From contig JBGTKH010000089.1 of assembly GCA_041744735.1 (NCBI GenBank), positions 1-5,543 of the forward strand: a DNA stretch of 5,543 bases, given 5' to 3'. Of this stretch, positions 1 through 5,543 are shown one piece after another. The DNA is from JBGTKH01 sp041744735. Its GTDB lineage: Bacteria > Planctomycetota > Planctomycetia > Pirellulales > Pirellulaceae. The notes beneath the pieces are model-generated. The model saw nothing but the letters and a program-made list of their open reading frames with translations. It was not told where the DNA came from and did no database searches. The translations under genes were made by a program, and so were the position numbers. The stretch's first letter is position 1. Each line of letters opens with the position of its first letter.

Positions 1-134
1 TGAAGGCTTTTTGCGGGATGTCGACTTAGCCGATGCATTTCATGCGATTCTTGCCTTCGCGCTGTTTGGCCCAGAGTTTTCTTTTGCGGGCGATGTCGCC
101 GCCGTAGCATTTGGCGGTGACGTTTTTGCGCATG
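1..134 (-). pseudogene. Decayed duplicate of the lepA 3' end (runs off the window)
   Basis: This stretch matches 946-1079 inside intact lepA at 127 of 134 positions, without gaps. It corresponds to LepA residues 550-593, beginning at the MRKNV segment of the C-terminal domain. The mismatches are at 2, 5, 28, 36, 47, 89 and 91. At the protein level they give T564A, K578N, S582C and Q585 changed to a stop (TAA at 26-28); three changes are silent. Four protein-level changes in a very conserved domain argue that the copy is not under selection. Similarity stops at 134, 7 bp from the parE stop codon. An ATG at 131-133 would give a free-standing 35-residue peptide, but I see no ribosome binding site and do not regard it as a gene. 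The copy continues past the left edge, so its full length is unknown. Confidence 0.9.
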
Positions 135-141
135 AGTGGTG

Positions 142-537
142 TCAGATCGATCCTGATTCCTCTTCGCCCAACCTAGCACGGTATTCATCCGGAAGATGGC
201 GCTGGAGATCCATGCTGTCGTGGAGCACTCGGCCGATCTCGACTTGGCCATCTGGGCGCGTCCGGTAAAGCAAGAAATGCCGAGGATCTTTCACTCGTCC
301 GACGCGCTTGGCGACGCGATTTCGACTGTTCCAGAGATGATACGTCCGCGCGGCGGCAGCTATTTCCGGACGTTTGTGGCTTCCGGCCCGATTAGGATCC
401 TCGACCACATCGCGGATCGCTTGCATCAGAAGCGCTTCGTAACGCAGCCGGGCGGGCTCGCCGAAATGTTCGTGCGTCCAACCAAGAATGGATTCCATAT
501 CACGCTCGGCGGCTGCGGAAAAGATGTACCGCCGCAT
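142..537 (-). CDS. parE: ParE/RelE-family toxin
   Basis: This 131-residue protein looks like a type II toxin of the RelE/ParE superfamily. Such toxins poison DNA gyrase (ParE) or cut mRNA (RelE) when not bound by their antitoxin; this one is closer to ParE. The N-terminal segment MRRYIFSAAAERDMESI fits the first strand and helix. A long helix follows to about residue 46, then the C-terminal sheet with FLLYRTR (88-94) and IGRVLHDSMDLQRHLP (101-116), a typical ParE ending. The core ends near residue 116, leaving a charged tail of about 15 residues beyond the usual 95-105. The ATG lies 3 nt after the parD stop, so the pair is probably co-translated; the only ribosome-binding candidate is a weak GGGGAC inside the end of parD. 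The stop is 7 bp from the lepA fragment, so the cassette boundary practically coincides with the toxin's end. ParE versus RelE activity cannot be decided from sequence alone. Confidence 0.87.
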   Translation of the reverse strand: MRRYIFSAAAERDMESILGWTHEHFGEPARLRYEALLMQAIRDVVEDPNRAGSHKRPEIAAAARTYHLWNSRNRVAKRVGRVKDPRHFLLYRTRPDGQVEIGRVLHDSMDLQRHLPDEYRARLGEEESGSI

Positions 538-540
538 GAA

Positions 541-840
541 TCATGTCCCCGTGCGACGTTTCACCGAACCGGCGGCGCGGTGCCCGATCTGGGCGATGAA
601 GTTCGAAAGTTGCCGCTGGCCGTTGAGCTCGATGCCTTGACCTTGATCGAGCTGGTCGAATGCCTCAGACGCCAAGGCACGCAGCATGGCCAGTTTCTCC
701 CGTTCCTCGCGGGTTTGCTGCTCCAGTAATCGCAGACCGGCACCCATCACTTCACTGGCATCCCGATATCGCCCGGCACTTACTTGCTCTTCGATGAACG
801 TGTCATAACGCTCCGTCAGGTCAATTCTGCGGATGGGCAT
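541..840 (-). CDS. parD: ParD-family ribbon-helix-helix antitoxin
   Basis: This 99-residue protein should neutralise the toxin encoded directly downstream and repress their shared promoter. Residues 3-42 (IRRIDLTERYDTFIEEQV, then the GRYRDASEV turn and a helix through GLRLLEQQ) have the ParD ribbon-helix-helix pattern: one basic strand for DNA contact and two helices for dimerisation. The rest, rich in Glu, Gln and Arg, is the expected toxin-binding tail and is somewhat longer than in a typical 80-85 residue ParD. I chose the ATG at 838-840 because GGGGA (847-851) stands 6 nt upstream and because ParD proteins begin this close to the strand. The open frame reaches back to a TTG at 856-858, which would add six residues and place that ribosome-binding sequence inside the gene. 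parD comes before parE with a 3-nt gap, the standard antitoxin-first order. Confidence 0.87.
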   Translation of the reverse strand: MPIRRIDLTERYDTFIEEQVSAGRYRDASEVMGAGLRLLEQQTREEREKLAMLRALASEAFDQLDQGQGIELNGQRQLSNFIAQIGHRAAGSVKRRTGT

Positions 841-867
841 GTGATTTCCCCGTGGCAAGGTCGTTGG

Positions 868-891
868 TCAGACTGATTCATGACAGCATGA
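868..891. promoter_or_regulatory. Candidate ParD operator (two short inverted repeats)
   Basis: Two small inverted repeats lie between the parDE -10 box and parD: TCAG-A-CTGA (868-876) and TCATG-ACAG-CATGA (878-891). The second abuts the -10 hexamer, where a bound repressor would block RNA polymerase. ParD-type antitoxins generally bind such short palindromes and repress their own operon, so an operator here is expected; assigning these particular repeats is inference. The half-site TCATG/CATGA also occurs as an inverted pair at 535-545 across the parD stop and parE start. Confidence 0.4.
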
Positions 892-899
892 TTATAGCA
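891..899 (-). promoter_or_regulatory. parDE promoter, extended -10
   Basis: Read on the minus strand, the sequence is TGCTATAAT: a perfect TATAAT hexamer (891-896) preceded by the TGn extension, which can replace a good -35 box for sigma70-type polymerase. No TTGACA-like hexamer sits 15-18 bp upstream; that position falls on the lepA stop codon. Transcription would begin near 884 and give a leader of about 44 nt before the parD ATG. The box lies only 18 bp after the lepA stop, so parDE probably has its own promoter and need not depend on lepA read-through. Confidence 0.6.
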
Positions 900-913
900 A
901 CCAGAGGGTAGGC

Positions 914-2725
<1,812 letters not shown>

Positions 2726-2739
2726 GGTGGGTTAGTAAG

Positions 2740-2908
2740 GAGTGATGAGTGATGAGTGACGAGCAAGAAGGAGTGATGAGCGACCAGTGACGAGTGATGA
2801 GTGATGTCTCATAGTGTGCTACTGCTTTTTCGGCCAGATTGCTTTGGTTTTTCTCTTCAACTTCGCTCGTCCTCTTGCTCGTCACTCATCACTCGCCACT
2901 CGTCACTT
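2740..2908. repeat. Heptamer repeats in opposite orientation between ROK gene and lepA
   Basis: On the plus strand, 2740-2760 holds three heptamers of GAGTGAT/GAGTGAC. A 10-nt insert GAGCAAGAAG follows, then five more heptamers (2771-2805). The opposite orientation appears at 2881-2908 as about four units of GTCACTC type. Within these arms, 2747-2768 and 2873-2894 form a perfect 22-bp inverted repeat, including the CAAGA part of the insert, with a 104-nt loop. The right arm overlaps the end of the ROK gene, whose TGA stop (2903-2905) lies in a repeat unit; the left arm ends 14 nt before the lepA ATG. The non-repeat middle (2806-2872) shows no gene and no good promoter. I recall similar repeats, translating as SLITHHS-like strings, from planctomycete intergenic regions; that is from memory. 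Confidence 0.85.
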
Positions 2909-3934
2909 CTTCCGGTACGCCGCCCGCGCGATTCCGGCGACGCCGATGTAGCCGGCATCGCCGCCGAGGCTAGCGTAGTCGATGACCACGCGGCTGGCGG
3001 GCACCGGGAACGCACGCTCGCGAACGACTTCGCGAATCCGCTCGAGGAAGCGCCGGCCGAGGTCGCGGTTGTGCCCGCCGAAATTCATGGCTCCGCCCAA
3101 GATGAGCGCCCCGGGGTCGATCGTGTGGATCAGCGTCACGCCAGCGATGCCCAAGTAAAAGGCCGTCTCCATGATTAGTTCTAGCGACAGTTCGTCCCCG
3201 TCCTCGGCGTGCCGCGCCAACATTAGACCGGACAGCGTCTGGCCCGCGTCCAGCGCTGCCCGCAGCGAACTGGGCCGGCCTGCTTCCAACGCTTCTTCCG
3301 CGCGCTTCACTAATGCCGTCGCGCTGCCGTACGCTTCCAAATGTCCGCGCTGGCCGCAGCCGCACATCCGCGCCGTGTCGTGATAGTCGATGATGATGTG
3401 CCCGCATTCGCTGCCGTGGCTGTTCTCGCCGTCGATCGACAAGTCGCCGATGATGATTCCGCCGCCGACACCGGTGCCCAACGTCAACAGCACAATGCTG
3501 GGAAACTCGCGGCCGCTGCCCACCCAATACTCGCCGTACGCCGCCGCGTTGGCATCGTTGGCATACGACACGGGCCGCCCGCAGGCTTGGCTCAGCCGAT
3601 CGCGCACCGGAAAATTCCGCCACGCCGGCATGTTGGGCGGCTCTAGAATCATGCCCGCCGGAATGTCCATCGTGCCCGGCGTGCCCAGGCCGACGGCGGC
3701 GATGTCTTCCATCTGCATTTGCCGATCGGCCAACATCCGCCGAATCGCCGTCGTCGTCCGCTCGATCGCGTCTTCGGGTCCCTTTTCCTCTTCGGTCGGA
3801 ATGCTGGTGAAGGCAAACGTCTGCCCCAAATCGTCGACAAACCCGATCTTGATGTTCGTACCGCCCACGTCCACGCCCACAAAAAACGGGCGCTGAGCTT
3901 GCGAAAGCGGAATCGGTTCGTGGCTGTTGGACAT
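2903..3934 (-). CDS. ROK-family sugar kinase (probable glucokinase)
   Basis: This 343-residue protein probably phosphorylates glucose or a related hexose with ATP in the cytoplasm. The ATP phosphate loop DVGGTNIKIG is at 22-31, the catalytic aspartate is D127 in YANDANAAAYGEYW (124-137), and the second phosphate motif GTGVGGG is at 153-159. The ROK signature E-x-G-H is ECGH (176-179). The zinc-binding segment is CGCGQRGHLE (191-200), in which the usual third cysteine is His198. An adenosine-site LGG motif follows near the C-terminus. Length suits a ROK kinase, and no N-terminal helix-turn-helix is present, so it is not a ROK repressor such as Mlc or NagC. I chose the ATG at 3932-3934; the frame extends to a TTG at 4004-4006, but that lies in the -35 box of a good promoter. 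No Shine-Dalgarno is visible. The exact sugar (glucose, fructose, N-acetyl sugars) is not settled. Confidence 0.92.
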   Translation of the reverse strand: MSNSHEPIPLSQAQRPFFVGVDVGGTNIKIGFVDDLGQTFAFTSIPTEEEKGPEDAIERTTTAIRRMLADRQMQMEDIAAVGLGTPGTMDIPAGMILEPPNMPAWRNFPVRDRLSQACGRPVSYANDANAAAYGEYWVGSGREFPSIVLLTLGTGVGGGIIIGDLSIDGENSHGSECGHIIIDYHDTARMCGCGQRGHLEAYGSATALVKRAEEALEAGRPSSLRAALDAGQTLSGLMLARHAEDGDELSLELIMETAFYLGIAGVTLIHTIDPGALILGGAMNFGGHNRDLGRRFLERIREVVRERAFPVPASRVVIDYASLGGDAGYIGVAGIARAAYRKK

Positions 3935-3976
3935 AGCAACGTAGCTGTCTTTTACGGGCGGAATGCGACAGTTGCT
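3935..3976 (-). promoter_or_regulatory. Inverted repeat in the ROK kinase leader
   Basis: AGCAA (3935-3939) pairs with TTGCT (3972-3976), and CTGTC (3945-3949) with GACAG (3967-3971). Together they make a 10-bp stem with a 5-nt bulge and a 17-nt loop. On the minus strand the stem runs from about the predicted transcription start to the base just before the ATG. It could act as a DNA operator below the promoter, or as an RNA hairpin over the start region if transcription begins early enough to include the outer arm. The pairing is visible; the role is inference. Confidence 0.35.
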
Positions 3977-3977
3977 G

Positions 3978-4006
3978 AGTATAGAGCTTGGCCGGATTCT
4001 CGACAA
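3978..4006 (-). promoter_or_regulatory. sigma70-like promoter for the ROK kinase
   Basis: On the minus strand a -35 hexamer TTGTCG (4001-4006, 4 of 6 consensus bases) is followed after exactly 17 bp by a -10 hexamer TATACT (3978-3983, 5 of 6). The predicted start of transcription is near 3971, giving a leader of about 36 nt. It stands in the 93-bp gap after hepT, so the kinase can be transcribed independently of the toxin-antitoxin pair. Confidence 0.6.
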
Positions 4007-4027
4007 TCGCGGCCAGCAAACGGCAGT

Positions 4028-4366
4028 TCATTCGCCGAGCAATGTTCGCACTTCGAGAGCGAGAGTCGGCAATTTGAGTTGTACGAGATCCCAGACGACA
4101 CGGTCGTCGACGACATCGTAGCCGTGAATCAGGATGTTTCGAAACGCAATGATTCGTGGATATTCACTGATTTGGTCGATCGTGTCAGGGTCTACTTTCG
4201 ACAAACGGTTCAGGGCTTCGCCGATGATCTCGAACTGCCGCTCATCGCCTGAGCGAAGTAGGCCGTCGGCCGCGTAATCGCTGAACGTCTTTCCTGCCGT
4301 AAACTGCTCGATCGCGAATGCGGCGTGCCGAACGTCTTCCAAATGCTTTTTCGAGTCACGCTGCAT
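4028..4366 (-). CDS. hepT: HepT-like HEPN toxin (DUF86)
   Basis: This 112-residue protein belongs to the HEPN/DUF86 family, toxin half of the MNT-HEPN (type VII) toxin-antitoxin systems. Such proteins are all-helical dimeric RNases that join two R-x4-H motifs at the dimer face. Here the motif is RNILIHGY, with R76, H81 and Y83, so the full R-x4-H-x-Y form is intact. QFEIIGEALNRLSK (44-57) is the other typical conserved helix. In the characterised Shewanella HepT-MntA pair, the antitoxin silences the toxin by AMPylating the tyrosine of this motif; Y83 is the equivalent. The ATG at 4364-4366 lies inside the end of the antitoxin gene (11-bp overlap) and has no ribosome binding site, which points to translational coupling. 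Length agrees with the family's 110-140 residues. No truncation is visible. Confidence 0.9.
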   Translation of the reverse strand: MQRDSKKHLEDVRHAAFAIEQFTAGKTFSDYAADGLLRSGDERQFEIIGEALNRLSKVDPDTIDQISEYPRIIAFRNILIHGYDVVDDRVVWDLVQLKLPTLALEVRTLLGE

Positions 4367-4667
4367 AAAGAAGTGTCCGGCTCTCGTTCACTGCTTCGAG
4401 GAAATAACGATTCTTGATGGCTCCAACCATGACGAGATCGACAGAGCGGCCGAAGAGTTGTTGAAGGGCTTCGAGTAATCCAAAGTAAGCATCGGCGAAT
4501 TCGCCCGGTTGAAGCGGAAGAAACTCGACGAGAAAGTCGAGGTCACTGGCTTCGGCACGAAAGTCCCGGCCATTTGCAGCCGAACCGAACAATTCGAGCC
4601 GCCGAACGCGAAATTGTTCGCAGAGCCGGTGCAGCGCTTCGCGATGATTTACAATCAAACTGATCAT
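4356..4667 (-). CDS. mntA: MntA-like nucleotidyltransferase antitoxin
   Basis: This 103-residue minimal nucleotidyltransferase (MNT) is the probable antitoxin of the HEPN protein downstream. The fold signature is LELFGSAANGRDFRAEASDL and on through DFLVEF: Gly28-Ser29, then the metal-binding pair D42 and D44. The third acidic residue is D77 in SVDLVMV. With the triad complete, the protein could be an active AMP-transferase, as in the Shewanella MntA that AMPylates HepT. The GS-to-DxD gap is 12 residues, two more than the usual ten. The ATG at 4665-4667 has purine-rich sequence upstream (GGGAG and GAGG, 3-8 nt away), better than most starts here. Antitoxin-first order and the 11-bp overlap with hepT match the known operon form. 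The gene follows the methyltransferase by 47 bp. Confidence 0.9.
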   Translation of the reverse strand: MISLIVNHREALHRLCEQFRVRRLELFGSAANGRDFRAEASDLDFLVEFLPLQPGEFADAYFGLLEALQQLFGRSVDLVMVGAIKNRYFLEAVNESRTLLYAA

Positions 4668-4716
4668 GGTCCTCGCTCCCTGTTGTTATCATAGTCCACC
4701 AGGGTCCGCTGGGACT
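4668..4716 (-). promoter_or_regulatory. Possible mntA-hepT promoter with hairpin or operator
   Basis: A -10-like TATGAT lies at 4688-4693 on the minus strand, about 20 nt before the mntA ATG, without a recognisable -35. Immediately upstream, AGTCC plus CAG (4693-4702) is complementary to CTGGGACT (4709-4716): 8 bp with a 2-nt bulge and a 6-nt loop. There is no T-run, so a rho-independent terminator for the methyltransferase is unlikely. An operator for the toxin-antitoxin pair is equally possible. Confidence 0.3.
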
Positions 4717-5305
4717 AGGTCGACCTAGGCGCCGAATCATCGGTCGGCCGCCAAGCCACCAACCGCGCCTCGTGATGCTGGCCGTCGAGCCATCCTTCGT
4801 GGTAGCGGACGATCTCCAGGCCCTCAACCAGATTCGGCAACTCGCCATCGTCCAGCAGATACTGAGCGGGCGGTTTTTCGTGCCGCGACAGGTTGCCGCG
4901 CGTAGGCTGCACAACGACCAGAATGCCGCCCGGCTTCAGCGCGGCTGGAAACGTTCGAAACAGCGGCCGCCAGAGATAGCAGACGGAGACGATCAAGTCC
5001 CACGGTCCCTGCGGAAACGGCTCGGTTTCCAAATCCACGAGCAGCGTACGGATCGACACGCCGGCATCGGCCGCGCGACTGCACGCGCACTTCAATCCCA
5101 TCTCGGAAATATCGGCGATTGTCACGTCCAGTCCGCGCTGCGCAAGCCAAATCGCATGCCGTCCCGCGCCACCCGCAATATCCAAGGCCCGACCGTACCG
5201 CGGCAGCAGGTCGTCCAACTCAACCAGCAGCGGCGAAGGTTCGCACACCGCAAACTCACGCTGCGAATACTTGGCGTTCCATTTCTCGCGGTCTTCGTTG
5301 GGCAT
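4715..5305 (-). CDS. Class I SAM-dependent methyltransferase
   Basis: This 196-residue protein has the Rossmann-like fold of class I methyltransferases, which transfer the methyl group of S-adenosylmethionine to an acceptor. After the DREKWNAKYS start (5-14) comes motif I ALDIAGGAGRHAIWLA (40-55), where the usual first glycine is alanine. The acidic residue ending strand 2 is D65 in VTIADIS, the next acidic position is D91 in LVDLETE, and strand 4 is DLIVSVCYL (103-111). KPGGILVVVQPTRGN (124-138) is the post-strand-4 turn and strand 5, and the C-terminus ends in EARLVAWRP. The layout resembles TehB-type and other small-molecule methyltransferases, but nothing identifies the substrate. The ATG at 5303-5305 follows the heptamer repeat by 2 nt and has no Shine-Dalgarno. 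The stop TAG lies within a perfect 14-bp palindrome (4715-4728). No link to the toxin-antitoxin genes downstream is evident. Confidence 0.88.
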   Translation of the reverse strand: MPNEDREKWNAKYSQREFAVCEPSPLLVELDDLLPRYGRALDIAGGAGRHAIWLAQRGLDVTIADISEMGLKCACSRAADAGVSIRTLLVDLETEPFPQGPWDLIVSVCYLWRPLFRTFPAALKPGGILVVVQPTRGNLSRHEKPPAQYLLDDGELPNLVEGLEIVRYHEGWLDGQHHEARLVAWRPTDDSAPRST

Positions 5306-5307
5306 GG

Positions 5308-5404
5308 GTCAGTAGTCAGTAGTCCGTGGTCAGTGGTAAAGTGTGTTGCCTCCTCATCGCTCCATTGTTCCACAACTACTGACAACTGACTACGGACCAC
5401 TGAC
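5308..5404. repeat. Heptamer repeats in opposite orientation upstream of the methyltransferase
   Basis: The plus strand at 5308-5337 reads as four heptamers, GTCAGTA, GTCAGTA, GTCCGTG and GTCAGTG, plus GT. At 5377-5404 four heptamers appear in the opposite orientation (tactgac, aactgac, tacggac, cactgac). The arms can pair in more than one register, with mismatches mostly at the last base of each unit; 39 nt separate them. The left arm ends 2 nt before the methyltransferase ATG, so it forms the gene's immediate leader. The design (period 7, two opposed arms, purine-rich AGT core) matches the spacer before lepA although the units differ. Confidence 0.8.
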
Positions 5405-5411
5405 GGCGGTC

Positions 5412-5543
5412 TTAAATCTCAATCGCAATCGAGGGAGCCGAAATCGGCCCTCGAAAAGTGGTGTTGGTGAAAACACCGCTGGGCGTTTCCAATGGGTGAA
5501 GTCTTGCAAACTTTTCCCTTGGGAACGGAGTCCCAGCGATGCC
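5412..5543 (-). CDS. Possible 3' end of an unidentified gene (partial)
   Basis: From the right edge the minus strand is open for 43 codons to a TAA at 5412-5414. The peptide begins GIAGTPFPREKF, contains HPLETPSGVFTNTTF, and ends APSIAIEI. I do not recognise it. In favour: the frame runs to the edge, all other genes are on this strand, and a heptamer-repeat spacer begins 8 bp after the stop, as one does at the end of the ROK gene. Against: the other two minus frames and one plus frame are also mostly open here, the third-position GC (23 of 43) looks lower than in the neighbouring genes, and the stretch is highly self-complementary. It may not be coding. Confidence 0.3.
   Translation of the reverse strand, partial: GIAGTPFPREKFARLHPLETPSGVFTNTTFRGPISAPSIAIEI
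5429..5537. repeat. Three consecutive hairpins (structured or palindromic element)
   Basis: Hairpin 1: TCGAGG (5429-5434) with CCTCGA (5449-5454), plus GCCGA (5437-5441) with TCGGC (5444-5448). Hairpin 2: GTGGTGTT (5459-5466) with AACACCGC (5472-5479), one G-T pair. Hairpin 3: GCTGGG (5478-5483) with CCCAGC (5532-5537), enclosing GTTTCCAATGGG (5485-5496) with CCCTTGGGAAC (5516-5526); 17 pairs with one bulge, one G-T pair and a 19-nt loop. Hairpins 2 and 3 share two bases. None is followed by a T-run on either strand. I match it to no known riboswitch or RNA family; it may be a palindromic repeat or structured RNA. Confidence 0.4.

Noticed and set aside
11..729. Plus-strand frames over the lepA fragment and parDE
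   Set aside because: They run opposite the decayed lepA tail and the well-supported toxin-antitoxin genes and show no domain pattern. Their opening residues merely mirror the equivalent antisense frame at 956-1297, because of the direct repeat.
841..858. TTG start for parD six codons upstream
   Set aside because: The ATG at 838-840 has GGGGA 6 nt upstream and fits ParD family starts; the TTG has no ribosome-binding sequence.
2740..2908. CRISPR array
   Set aside because: Units are 7 nt with no unique spacers of regular length, and no cas gene is present.
3935..4006. 24-codon upstream extension of the ROK kinase to a TTG
   Set aside because: The extension would start in the -35 hexamer, upstream of the predicted transcription start, and adds residues unlike the ROK N-terminus.
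4715..5305. Methyltransferase as part of a restriction-modification or defence system
   Set aside because: It lacks DNA-methyltransferase motifs such as NPPY or a target-recognition domain, and no endonuclease gene is nearby. It looks like a small-molecule methyltransferase.
5429..5454. Rho-independent terminator
   Set aside because: The stem is good but no T-run follows on either strand.
5429..5543. Known riboswitch (cobalamin, TPP, SAM, glycine, fluoride)
   Set aside because: I compared the bases with the conserved cores I remember and found none; the helices alone do not make the case.

Overview
The window reads as a stretch of a GC-rich bacterial chromosome, most likely a planctomycete. 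This rests on the style of the LepA and ROK proteins, the near-absence of Shine-Dalgarno sequences at several starts, and degenerate 7-nt repeats between genes, a pattern I recall from planctomycete genomes. It is inference; no marker gene settles it. Every gene I can support lies on the minus strand, so transcription runs from high to low coordinates.

Layout in transcription order, right to left. At the right edge (5412-5543) there is a possible gene 3' end that coincides with a strongly self-complementary stretch. Then come a heptamer-repeat spacer (5308-5404), a class I SAM-dependent methyltransferase (4715-5305), an MNT/HEPN toxin-antitoxin pair (mntA 4356-4667, hepT 4028-4366, overlapping by 11 bp), a ROK-family sugar kinase with its own sigma70-like promoter (2903-3934), a second heptamer-repeat spacer containing a 22-bp perfect inverted repeat (2740-2908), full-length lepA (914-2725), a ParDE toxin-antitoxin pair with an extended -10 promoter (parD 541-840, parE 142-537), and a decayed second copy of the lepA 3' end (1-134).

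The most informative structure is at the left. A 134-bp piece of lepA (codons 550-593) occurs twice in the same orientation, once inside intact lepA and once directly after the toxin stop codon. The two copies differ at 7 of 134 positions, and the outer copy carries an in-frame stop. The 811 bp between them hold little besides parDE. This looks like a toxin-antitoxin cassette that entered at, or was captured with, the 3' end of a conserved housekeeping gene. Recombination between the repeats would delete the cassette and could leave lepA truncated.

lepA (translation) and the ROK kinase (sugar phosphorylation) are ordinary housekeeping or metabolic genes and show no functional link. The two toxin-antitoxin pairs are accessory genes placed around them. 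I found no tRNA, rRNA, CRISPR array, transposase or convincing rho-independent terminator. No gene-free stretch exceeds 300 bases; the largest is the 177-bp ROK-lepA spacer.
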